The notes beneath the pieces are model-generated. The model saw nothing but the letters and a program-made list of their open reading frames with translations, was not told the DNA's origin and did no database searches. A DNA stretch of 64,000 bases from JBMOLK01 sp049325575. Lineage in GTDB: Bacteria; Bacillota; Clostridia; Acetivibrionales; Acetivibrionaceae. Location: positions 1 through 64,000 of the forward strand of contig JBMOLK010000128.1 of the NCBI GenBank assembly GCA_049325575.1, in the 5' to 3' direction. Within the stretch, counting starts at the first letter, position 1, and the number at the start of each line of letters is the position of its first letter. The position numbers and the translations under genes are program-made. Shown one piece after another: positions 32,353-40,241 of the stretch.

Positions 32353-33039
32353 TTATAATCTTACTTCTAGTTGACTGCCTATTGTAATTTCATTTGCTGT
32401 CACAATAGAGTCATATGCAAGGATTATAACACCTTTTTCTTTTGCATATTTCAATGCTTTTGCAAAATCCGGGTCCATTAGCCTGTGTGGGGTAAAGCAG
32501 ATTACCCCCTTTAACTGTATCAGAAAGAATATATATCCACAGTATCCGTTTTCCACTGCATTTATCATTTCCAATACATGCCTGGTGCCTCTTTCGGTAG
32601 GGGCATCAGGAAACATGGCAATACCATCTTCCTCCAAAGTAACACCTTTTACTTCTATGAAGCCCCTGCCAAAGTTATTCTCAAAGTATAAGTCAAACCT
32701 TGAGCTTTTATAATTTACTTCCCTTTTTAGCGTATGGATTCTGCTGATTTCTTGAATCTTGTCCTGCTTTAATGCTTCATATACAACCTGGTTGGGGGCT
32801 TGGGAATCAATGTTTATAAGGGTTCTATCCTTAAAGCCGGCTATTAGTGAGTATTTGGTTTTCCTATTGGGGTTGGTGCTTTCTTCAAGTATGACTGGAG
32901 TTCCGGTATTTAGAATTTCCCTGCATCTTCCGGTATTCTTGACATGGACTGTTTCTTCCTTATTATCGAGGAGTACATGAGCAATGAACCTGTTGGGGCG
33001 CTTTAAAAATACTGCATTTTTTATAGTAGAATACTTCAT
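32353..33039 (-). CDS. sfsA: Sugar fermentation stimulation protein A
   Basis: A 228-residue SfsA homologue. It has an N-terminal OB-like part (FLKRPNRFIAHV, NTGRCREIL) and a C-terminal nuclease-like fold containing RFDLYFE, GFIEVKGVTL, FPDAPTERGTRHV and VICFTPH. SfsA was first linked to maltose metabolism in E. coli and is proposed to be a nuclease; its role is unsettled. AGGAG precedes the ATG. It is a single gene, divergent from the MATE transporter. Confidence 0.93.
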   Translation of the reverse strand: MKYSTIKNAVFLKRPNRFIAHVLLDNKEETVHVKNTGRCREILNTGTPVILEESTNPNRKTKYSLIAGFKDRTLINIDSQAPNQVVYEALKQDKIQEISRIHTLKREVNYKSSRFDLYFENNFGRGFIEVKGVTLEEDGIAMFPDAPTERGTRHVLEMINAVENGYCGYIFFLIQLKGVICFTPHRLMDPDFAKALKYAKEKGVIILAYDSIVTANEITIGSQLEVRL

Positions 33040-33197
33040 TTTTTTATCTCCTAATTTTATATAATATATTATCAGCTATTAGCGAATATAAAATATTAAT
33101 GTTTTTTAAATAAAAGCCGATTTAATTGACACATATATTATACAGGCATAGAATCAAAGTATATAGCAGGAATTTTTTAGATATTGGAGAAAATAAT

Positions 33198-34577
33198 ATG
33201 GAAGAAGGAATTGACTCGTATAAAAAGTTGACTGTTTTGTCACTTACCTGGCCAATATTTATTGAGACATTTCTTAGAGTTATGTTAGGTAACGTAGATA
33301 CTTTCATGCTAAGTACCTACTCTGATGATGCTGTTGCTGCAGTGGGTATAACAAACCAGATAACCCATATTCTTATTATGCTGTATTGGGTTATATCTAC
33401 AGGGACTACAGTTCTTATTTCACAGTACCTTGGAGCGCAAAAGAACAAGACGGCCTCGGAAGTTGCCGTTACTGCACTTACAGGTAGCTTGATTTACGGG
33501 CTTGTCATAGGTATAGGTGTATTTATATTTAGCCGGCAAATCCTGATGCTTATTAATGTGCCTCCGGAATTAATGGGGTATGCCCTTATTTTTCTAAAAA
33601 TAGTGGGAGGTTTTTCATTCACACAGGCTTTGCTTGCAACTTTATCTGCTATTATTAGAAGCTACGGTTATACAAGGGTAACAATGTATATTACCATAGG
33701 TATGAATCTTTTAAATGTTCTAGGGAACAGTATGTTCCTCTTTGGACTTTTTGGGGTTCCGAAGCTTGGAGTAGCGGGTGTTGCCATCGCAACCGTTGTC
33801 AGTCAGACTATAGGCATTGTCGTCATGATAACTGTCATGTTCAGAAGCTTTAATACAAGTTTTTCTTTCAGGTGCCTTATACCTCTTCCGAAGGAAACGA
33901 TAAAGGATATATTAAGAATCGGTTTGCCTTCAGCTGGTGAAGGAATGGCTTACCACTTATCACAGCTTGGAATCACCCGTATTATAACGATGTTGGGGAC
34001 AGTAGCCTTGACTACGAGAGTTTATACGTTAAATCTTATGCTGTTTATTATGGTTTTTGCCATAGCAGTGGGCCAAGGGACTCAAATCGTAGTTGGTCAC
34101 CTTATAGGAGCAGGTGATAATGAAAAAGCCCATGATACTTGTCTTAGAAGCTTGAAAATAGCTGTACCAATAGCAATTGTTATAGCTGCTGTTTTATCCC
34201 TTTTTTCAAAACCCCTACTTGGGATTTTTACAAACGATCAATCTGTTATTGAACTGGGAAGCAGGCTCATGGTTTTGACACTTGTACTTGAGCCGGGTAG
34301 AGTTTTTAATATAGTTATAATAAATTGTTTAAAGGCTGCAGGGGATGTTAAGTTTCCAGTTATAATGGGTGTTATATCTATGTATGGGATAGGCGTAACA
34401 TTATCCTATATTTTAGGGATAGTGTTAGGTCTCGGATTAGTAGGAGTGTGGATTGCATTTGCTTGTGATGAGTGGTTTAGAGGTATTATAATGCTCTGGC
34501 GTTGGAAATCACGTGTATGGGAGAATATGTCGTTTGTCAAAAGTCAGGGTTTGGACCAACTGGTTCAAGCTGAGTGA
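33198..34577 (+). CDS. MATE-family efflux transporter
   Basis: A 459-residue membrane protein with about twelve helices and the two MATE half-repeats (LTWPIFIETFLRVMLGNVDTF at the start; GLPSAGEGMAYHLSQLGITRI in the second half). Members export cationic drugs or metabolites using Na+ or H+ gradients. The ATG at 33198 follows TTGGAG. A longer frame to 33126 has no ribosome site and would add a hydrophilic N-terminus unlike the family. The substrate is unknown and no adjacent regulator is evident. Confidence 0.92.
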   Translation: MEEGIDSYKKLTVLSLTWPIFIETFLRVMLGNVDTFMLSTYSDDAVAAVGITNQITHILIMLYWVISTGTTVLISQYLGAQKNKTASEVAVTALTGSLIYGLVIGIGVFIFSRQILMLINVPPELMGYALIFLKIVGGFSFTQALLATLSAIIRSYGYTRVTMYITIGMNLLNVLGNSMFLFGLFGVPKLGVAGVAIATVVSQTIGIVVMITVMFRSFNTSFSFRCLIPLPKETIKDILRIGLPSAGEGMAYHLSQLGITRIITMLGTVALTTRVYTLNLMLFIMVFAIAVGQGTQIVVGHLIGAGDNEKAHDTCLRSLKIAVPIAIVIAAVLSLFSKPLLGIFTNDQSVIELGSRLMVLTLVLEPGRVFNIVIINCLKAAGDVKFPVIMGVISMYGIGVTLSYILGIVLGLGLVGVWIAFACDEWFRGIIMLWRWKSRVWENMSFVKSQGLDQLVQAE

Positions 34578-34769
34578 AAATGAAAGTGTCATCAACGGGA
34601 GGTAAGTAGATACAATGGACTTGAGATTGATAAAAATAATTTGAATGCAAGTGTATATGTGTGCCCTTTTTGATATCTGGTCAGTATAATAAAGTGAATG
34701 CTTAAGATTCATATTTTGCGATTTGCCTGTACTTTCTAGGGTATATATATAGCAAATGGGGGTTTTTTT

Positions 34770-36173
34770 ATGAAAAGGGTTATGGTCATTGTTTTTATCA
34801 TGGTATTTGTTGTGGCAGCTTGTGATGGCAATATCAAAAGTCCGAAAGTGAATGTTGTTGACAGTGTTTATGGAATCGAAACCGAATATCAGAATATTAG
34901 CATACCAAGTACAAGCAATACCACAGAGCCTTTGAAAAACGAGGGTGATGTAGAAAAAAACATTAATGCGGAAAAACTATCGGAAGATGAGAAGCTGACA
35001 GAGGATGCAGAAAAAAATAATATTACCGAATCGGACGTAATTGTTGATGAAAAAAAGATTGAAGATAAAAAAGCTGAAAATACACTGGAAGAAAAGGTTA
35101 TAAGGATATTTGAATCAAAGATACCTGACAGTATAGAAAAGAATATTAAATACAACAAATATGAAGTGCCCACAGATTATCTATTAATCATGAGTTCTGA
35201 AGCCAATATCAGGGAGAAACCCAATACTTCTTCAAAAATTATTGGTAAGGCACATTATTTTGAGAAGATTAACCTGCTGGCTGAAGTTAAGGGTGAGTTC
35301 ATAAAGAAGTATGGCAGTGACGGTTGGTTCAAGATTGCGAGGAAGAAAGACGGCAAAGTACAGGATGGTTATATATTCGGGAAACTTGCGGAACCAAGGA
35401 CATTCCAGTTCGGAAAAATGGTTGATGCAATCAATAAATTAAAAAACAATGTGGAAGGAAGCACTACTGCATATATTTCAAATTACCAGAACAGGGTAGG
35501 AATAGCCCCACTCCATCAAGGCAGAACAAATGACAAATACGGCATTCAAAGGTATCAGTCTGCTCCTGCCTATTTTGAGGCAAGATCCAATTCCGACTTC
35601 AGGTACATATCGGATGGAACCTTGGTTTCAGTGATGGCAGAGACGGACAGTTTCTACAAAATAAAAACTTTGAACTTTGAAGGAGAATACTATGTACCGA
35701 AAAAGTATGTATCCTTCAGAGAATCATTAAAGACTCTAACGAAGGTAATTGTTGTAGATAGAAAAAATCAGAATGAAGGCGTTTTTGAGTACGTTAACGG
35801 CAAGTGGAATCTAATATCTTATATATTTGCTACCACTGGTGAAAAGGCAAGATTTAAGCTTCCCACCGAGCTGGGCTATTATATGGCAATTCAGAAGGTA
35901 CACAGATTTTCATATCTTGATGATATCACAAGAGAGATATCCGGTTATGCACCTTACGCTATAAGATTTAACGGAGGAGCCTATATTCACGGTGTTCCGG
36001 TAGAATATAAAAAGGAAAACGGAAGGCTTATTGATCCAGGTATGCAGGAATACCTGTTTACAATCGGTACTGTTCCAAGGTCCCATAAGTGTGTAAGAAA
36101 TTATACAAGCCATGCAAAGTTCCTGTACGACTGGGTTAAGATAGGTGAAAGCGCAGTTATAATAATTGAATAA
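34770..36173 (+). CDS. Lipoprotein with SH3 and L,D-transpeptidase (YkuD-like) domains
   Basis: A 467-residue lipoprotein (lipobox VVAAC). A Lys/Glu-rich linker to ~110 comes first. An SH3-like domain at ~128-210 (SSEANIREKPNTSSKIIG) follows, and then a C-terminal YkuD-like domain with IHG and a cysteine motif SHKCVRN near residue 440. L,D-transpeptidases make 3-3 peptidoglycan cross-links or attach proteins; the active cysteine, histidine and arginine are present. The usual SxGC is SHKC here, a variation at the glycine. It is probably on the outer membrane face in cell-wall remodelling. GGGGG precedes the ATG, and it ends at a hairpin shared with the LysM-CAP gene. Confidence 0.85.
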   Translation: MKRVMVIVFIMVFVVAACDGNIKSPKVNVVDSVYGIETEYQNISIPSTSNTTEPLKNEGDVEKNINAEKLSEDEKLTEDAEKNNITESDVIVDEKKIEDKKAENTLEEKVIRIFESKIPDSIEKNIKYNKYEVPTDYLLIMSSEANIREKPNTSSKIIGKAHYFEKINLLAEVKGEFIKKYGSDGWFKIARKKDGKVQDGYIFGKLAEPRTFQFGKMVDAINKLKNNVEGSTTAYISNYQNRVGIAPLHQGRTNDKYGIQRYQSAPAYFEARSNSDFRYISDGTLVSVMAETDSFYKIKTLNFEGEYYVPKKYVSFRESLKTLTKVIVVDRKNQNEGVFEYVNGKWNLISYIFATTGEKARFKLPTELGYYMAIQKVHRFSYLDDITREISGYAPYAIRFNGGAYIHGVPVEYKKENGRLIDPGMQEYLFTIGTVPRSHKCVRNYTSHAKFLYDWVKIGESAVIIIE

Positions 36174-36210
36174 AATTTTTCTCTATCATTTTACTTGAAA
36201 AAAATCTTAT

Positions 36211-36245
36211 AAGAGGCCTTACACAATTTAGGTATAAGGCCTCTT
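36211..36245. terminator. Terminator between convergent cell-wall genes
   Basis: An 11-bp stem AAGAGGCCTTA/TAAGGCCTCTT with a 13-base loop. On the minus strand it runs into ATAAGATTTTTTT, so it mainly serves the LysM-CAP gene. Confidence 0.85.
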
Positions 36246-36251
36246 GCTGCT

Positions 36252-36860
36252 TTAAGGCTTAATAAACATTTGCGTCCAGTAAAGTCTGCCATTTTGCGCT
36301 TTAGCAAGACCTACGCCAATTTCAGTAAATGACGGACTTAAAATATTATTTCTATGGCCTGGTGAGTTCATCCAGGCATTCATAACTTCTGCAGGGGTCC
36401 TTTGACCCATTGCAATATTCTCTCCTGCCGCAGAATACCTGATTCCGAAGGATTCCATCATTCTAAAAGGCGAACCGTAAGTAGGGGAAGTGTGTGAGAA
36501 GTAGCCTTTGTCTACCATGTCCTGGGACTTATATCTTGCAACTCTTGATACCTGCCAGTTGGTTTTAAGGGCTTGAAGTCCCTTCTTGGATCTTTCAATG
36601 TTAACAAGTCTTATGACTTCATTTTCCTGCGCTTTTACATCATCAATGTTTGGAACAGTTATTTTCTGTCCTGGATATATAAGCGCCGGATTTTTGATTT
36701 GTGGATTTGCAGAAATTATTTCACTTACACCCACTTGATATTTTGCAGCAATTTTCCACATAGTATCACCGGATTTTACGGTATAAACCTGTGATTGAGC
36801 AAAAACATGGGTGGTTAACATTAAAACAAACAAAAATACCGATAAAATTCTTTTTTTCAT
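36252..36860 (-). CDS. Secreted LysM-CAP domain protein (YkwD/SafA-like)
   Basis: A 202-residue secreted protein. It has a signal peptide ending VFAQS, one LysM domain (VYTVKSGDTMWKIAAKY...YPGQKITVP, ~28-72) that binds peptidoglycan, then a CAP/SCP domain (~80-200) with GYFSHTSPTYG, GENIAMG, PGHRNNILSPSF and IGVGLA. Proteins of this build are frequent in spore formers and may sit in the spore coat or cell wall; the catalytic activity of bacterial CAP domains is unclear. Its leader is AT-rich and it converges on the L,D-transpeptidase gene. Confidence 0.9.
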   Translation of the reverse strand: MKKRILSVFLFVLMLTTHVFAQSQVYTVKSGDTMWKIAAKYQVGVSEIISANPQIKNPALIYPGQKITVPNIDDVKAQENEVIRLVNIERSKKGLQALKTNWQVSRVARYKSQDMVDKGYFSHTSPTYGSPFRMMESFGIRYSAAGENIAMGQRTPAEVMNAWMNSPGHRNNILSPSFTEIGVGLAKAQNGRLYWTQMFIKP

Positions 36861-37068
36861 AAATTATATCACCTCATGTAATATTTTTATATATTAGATA
36901 AGTTTTTATGATATGAATATTCTGTAATTAATGAGACTAAATACAAATCAAATATTTAATGAATATAAAATAATGTGACTTATTTGGTATATACTTGAGG
37001 TGTTTATACAAATAATATTGTTGTAATTAAACCAACCTTTATCAATACATAAGAATGGAGGGTTGAAT

Positions 37069-37338
37069 ATGGATCTAAACGGGATAGAGAGTTTCAGTGA
37101 TTGGGACAAATGGAAGCAAACCATAGCTAAAGCTGTTAATGTTGGCGAGGCAGTGGGTTTATCGGAAGAGTCGGTTGAAAAAATCGGCTTCAGGTTGGGG
37201 AATATTCTTTCGGCAGCAGTAGACCCGGAGAACCGTGAACAGAGGGTTTTGCAGGAGCTTTGGAGAGCAGGGGATGATGATGACAGGAAGACACTGACTA
37301 AGATGATAGTAAAGATGTCACAAACTGACGATAAATAG
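37069..37338 (+). CDS. DUF3243 protein (YmfJ-like)
   Basis: An 89-residue helical protein matching DUF3243: SDWDKWKQTIAKAVNVGEA, then a central GFRLGNILSAAVDPENREQR and LLRELW-like LQELWRAGDDDD. The family is widespread in Firmicutes with no defined function. The ATG at 37069 has GGAGGG six bases upstream; the nearer TTG at 37063 abuts that site. It lies 40 bases before the FMN-binding lipoprotein gene and may share its transcript. Confidence 0.85.
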   Translation: MDLNGIESFSDWDKWKQTIAKAVNVGEAVGLSEESVEKIGFRLGNILSAAVDPENREQRVLQELWRAGDDDDRKTLTKMIVKMSQTDDK

Positions 37339-37378
37339 CTCTTAATATATCAATATTAAAGTTTAGGAGGAAACTAAA

Positions 37379-37864
37379 ATGAAAAAAACAGCATATTTAT
37401 TACTTGCACTGTTAATAACCGTTTCACTGGTTGCTTGTGCTGTACAGAATCAGAATATCCAGCCGAGGGCTACTGTTGAACCGACACCGCAAGCAACTCC
37501 ACAGGCATCACCGGATGGAACACCCCAGCCCAATGTTACTTATAAGGATGGTACCTATCAAGGTATAGGAGATGAATGGCAGTATGGACAGGAAGATGCT
37601 ACTGTTGTAATATTGGACGGCAGAATTTCAAGTGTTGCATTGAGAAGACTTGATAAAGAGGGAAAGGAAGTTGACTACAATATTTTTTCGGGTAAGGAGA
37701 TAGAAGGCAGGGTTTATCCCAATCTCAAACAGTACAGGCTTGATATAGCGGACAGGATGATTGAAAAGCAATCTTACAATGTTGATGCAATAAGCGGCGC
37801 TACAGTCAGTTCGGAAAACTGGAAGCTGGCAGTAAAAAGAGCATTGGAAGCTGCTAAAAAATAA
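37379..37864 (+). CDS. FMN-binding-domain lipoprotein
   Basis: A 161-residue predicted lipoprotein (lipobox LVAC at about residue 20) with a Pro/Thr/Gln-rich spacer (~28-52). An FMN-binding domain ends in DAISGATVSS, the threonine motif flavinylated by ApbE-type transferases. Such domains carry electrons on the outer membrane face in Rnf, Nqr and extracellular electron-transfer systems, or serve fumarate reductases. No Rnf or apbE gene is in the window, so the redox partner is unknown. AGGAGG precedes the ATG and a hairpin terminator follows. Confidence 0.88.
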   Translation: MKKTAYLLLALLITVSLVACAVQNQNIQPRATVEPTPQATPQASPDGTPQPNVTYKDGTYQGIGDEWQYGQEDATVVILDGRISSVALRRLDKEGKEVDYNIFSGKEIEGRVYPNLKQYRLDIADRMIEKQSYNVDAISGATVSSENWKLAVKRALEAAKK

Positions 37865-37880
37865 TGAGTAATTTTATATT

Positions 37881-37909
37881 AAGGGTCTTCAATTTCCTTG
37901 AAGGCCCTT
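37881..37909 (+). terminator. Terminator after the FMN-binding lipoprotein gene
   Basis: AAGGGTCTTCAA and TTGAAGGCCCTT pair over 12 positions (one G-U) with a five-base loop, then a T-rich tail. Confidence 0.82.
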
Positions 37910-38094
37910 TTAGCTTTTTCTTTATCTTAGTGTAAAATTATCTAAAGAGGTGGAACTGTAAAAGCAGATAAAGAAGATGAGCAAGCCATTTGAATCAAAT
38001 AGGCTTAAGGAAATCTATGTTTATCTTTACAGTTCGCTATCTTTAAAATATAGTATAATCTAAAGATATACTAAATAGTTTTTTGGAGACTGAT

Positions 38095-38850
38095 ATGAAG
38101 ACTAACCAGGTTATGGAGGTTGCGCTTAGAGCAGGCGAGATTTTGCTTACAAACGGAGCAGAGATTCACAGGGTTGAAGATACGGTTATAAGAATATGTA
38201 GAAGCTATAACATAGAGGCTGAGTGTTTTGTACTCCCAACAGGTATATTCGTGACTGCTGTAGGTAAAGATGAGAACCCGGTATCTTTTATTAAACGTAT
38301 AAAAGGAAGAACAGTTGATTTAAAGAAAGTTGAAAGAGTTAATTCATTTTCAAGAAGTCTTAAAAGAAATCCGGTCTCATATAGTGAAGCTGATAAGGCC
38401 TTAAACGAAATTGCCGGTGAAAAAGGTTTTAATTTTGTTACAAGATTGGTTGTTGCAGGTATTACGGCATTCATTTTCACCTTACTTTTTAAAGGGTCTA
38501 TATACGATTCAATAGCATCATTTTTTATAGGCATGCTTATTTACATATCTAAAGTTAAGATATCAAGAGCTGGCATATTTGAGTTTTTTGAATATTTTGC
38601 ATCAGGGTTGGTTGCAGGAGGAGTAAGTCTTGCAGTTGTAAAGCTTTTTCCGGTTCTTAATATTTACAGGATTATTATCTCGTCCATAATAATTCTGCTT
38701 CCTGGTGTTGCAATAACAAGTGCACTGACGGACGCTCTTCATGGAGATATAGTTTCAAGCCAGTTCAGACTTGCAGAGGCGGTATTTATAGCGGTTGCAG
38801 TAGGGGTTGGGGTAGGTATTGTATTATCTTTAGGATTACGCTATCTCTAG
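38095..38850 (+). CDS. ThrE-type threonine/serine exporter, N-terminal half
   Basis: A 251-residue protein of the DUF1212/ThrE family. A cytoplasmic N-terminal domain (GEILLTNGAEIHRVEDTV; ECFVLPTGIFVT) is followed from ~residue 115 by about five membrane helices, with the conserved ILLPGVAITSALTDALHGD. ThrE of Corynebacterium exports threonine and serine as one chain. Here the second half is a separate gene 14 bases downstream. The ATG at 38095 follows TTGGAG; a TATAAT at 38054-38059 may be the -10 element. The transported substrate is inferred. Confidence 0.88.
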   Translation: MKTNQVMEVALRAGEILLTNGAEIHRVEDTVIRICRSYNIEAECFVLPTGIFVTAVGKDENPVSFIKRIKGRTVDLKKVERVNSFSRSLKRNPVSYSEADKALNEIAGEKGFNFVTRLVVAGITAFIFTLLFKGSIYDSIASFFIGMLIYISKVKISRAGIFEFFEYFASGLVAGGVSLAVVKLFPVLNIYRIIISSIIILLPGVAITSALTDALHGDIVSSQFRLAEAVFIAVAVGVGVGIVLSLGLRYL

Positions 38851-38864
38851 TATAGAGGTGAATT

Positions 38865-39305
38865 ATGAAGGAAATTATTTTAGCTTTTATAGGCAGTATT
38901 TGTCCAGGTATATTGTACAATGTAGAAAAGAGAAATTTAGTTTGGATTGGCCTTTGCGGCATGTCTGGGTGGATTACCTACAGCCGTTTTTACGCCTTGA
39001 CGGGTGAGTTGGCGTTTTCAACTTTTCTGGGAGCTGTTGCAGTGGGAATTTATAGTGAAAGTTTGGCAAGGCTCCTTAGAGCTCCCACCACCATATTCTC
39101 CATACCTGGGATATTTCCCCTTGTACCCGGTATAACTGCGTATAGTGTTATTCAGTATATAACTGAAAGAAGGCTTTATGAGGCTGCAAGCAAGGGCATT
39201 GAAGCAGTATCCAGTGCAGGTGCAATTGCATTTGGAATTTTACTGACTTCTGCTGTATTTAGAATATTTAAACGGCTGGGAAAAAGGAAGGCAGATCCTG
39301 CTTGA
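38865..39305 (+). CDS. ThrE-type threonine/serine exporter, C-terminal half (DUF3815)
   Basis: A 146-residue protein with four or five helices. It carries the family motif IFSIPGIFPLVPGITAY and begins EIILAFIGSICPGILYNV. It corresponds to the second membrane domain of ThrE and is encoded 14 bases after the first half, with GAGGTG before its ATG. The two proteins presumably form one exporter. A 10-bp hairpin overlaps its stop codon. Confidence 0.88.
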   Translation: MKEIILAFIGSICPGILYNVEKRNLVWIGLCGMSGWITYSRFYALTGELAFSTFLGAVAVGIYSESLARLLRAPTTIFSIPGIFPLVPGITAYSVIQYITERRLYEAASKGIEAVSSAGAIAFGILLTSAVFRIFKRLGKRKADPA

Positions 39306-39331
39306 ATAAATATGTTTTACTAGCAGGATCT
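39293..39331 (+). terminator. Hairpin at the end of the ThrE operon
   Basis: AGATCCTGCT and AGCAGGATCT (10 bp) with a 19-base loop overlap the stop codon. The following sequence is only moderately T-rich. Confidence 0.6.
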
Positions 39332-39428
39332 TATATATTTGAGCCTATTTTGTGCCTGTTCTTCCTTATATAATATTCAAAATATATAGATGTGTGACTG
39401 TAAGTTAGCCTTGCTGCAGAGTATTTGT

Positions 39429-39878
39429 TTAGTCAAGTTCCATTGTAGATAGAACTTCTTTTTGAATCGGTCCCGTTAATTTCATTATTGTTCGAAGAAC
39501 TGACCTGTACTCGGAATTTACTTCAGTCTTCTGCTTTACTATTGCAGAGAAAAAATAAAGCAGATTTAGACTCTCCATTAATAAGAATAAAGCTTCATAC
39601 CTGGTGAAATATTCTGAACCCAGGTCTTCTGCAGTTGAAATTTTTACAAACTTTTGATCTTCTATAAGATCTGCAAGAAGCTTCTTAATGCTGTAAATAC
39701 TTCGCCTGGAGTTACTGGTAAGGTACTGTTTTGCATGCTTGTAGCTTTTTTGAAGATTAGGAAGCAGGAATTCCTGTACATATGCTCCTATATCTTTTGC
39801 ATCCAGCATCTCAATTTGGTATATTGAATCAATTCTGGTTATATCCCAATCGAGCCTTAAATTGGTTAGGTCTTTCAC
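39429..39878 (-). CDS. Unknown helical protein
   Basis: A 149-residue, largely helical, soluble protein with no signal peptide and no family I recognise. Notable features are a basic middle (YKHAKQYLTSNSRRSIYSIKK) and an aromatic stretch (ALFLLMESLNLLYFFSAIV, about 95-113) that could pack against a partner or membrane. The GTG start follows GGAGTGATATAA. It sits alone between the ThrE operon and the topoisomerase genes. Confidence 0.65.
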   Translation of the reverse strand: MKDLTNLRLDWDITRIDSIYQIEMLDAKDIGAYVQEFLLPNLQKSYKHAKQYLTSNSRRSIYSIKKLLADLIEDQKFVKISTAEDLGSEYFTRYEALFLLMESLNLLYFFSAIVKQKTEVNSEYRSVLRTIMKLTGPIQKEVLSTMELD

Positions 39879-40241
39879 TTATATCACTCCTTTACTTTTT
39901 AACATTTGAACCAATGAGAAACATTAATTTACTATGCGAAAAATTGTGATTTACATAATATGTTATGCTGATGTTTTATTAGATGATCCAAGAATATTTT
40001 GAAAAGTAACACCTCTAATTATTTATAATTCCAGATAACATTATATTATAAAATACTAATACTGGCAACATAATAATTGGAATATTCTTCATGTATTTTG
40101 TTTGCATTGACCATATCTTGACACGAACATAAGTTTGGTGTAAGCTGAATCTTAGGGTATTGGCTTAAAATATCGATATATATTGGTAGATAATAGGAAT
40201 CTGGCAGTTCTAACTAATGTAATAGGAGTGACATAAAAGTT
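39879..40241. other. Leader region of the topoisomerase pair
   Basis: A 363-base AT-rich gap between divergent genes. TTGACA at 40118-40123 with TAAGCT 17 bases later is a possible but imperfect promoter. No LexA box or other named site was found. Confidence 0.35.
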
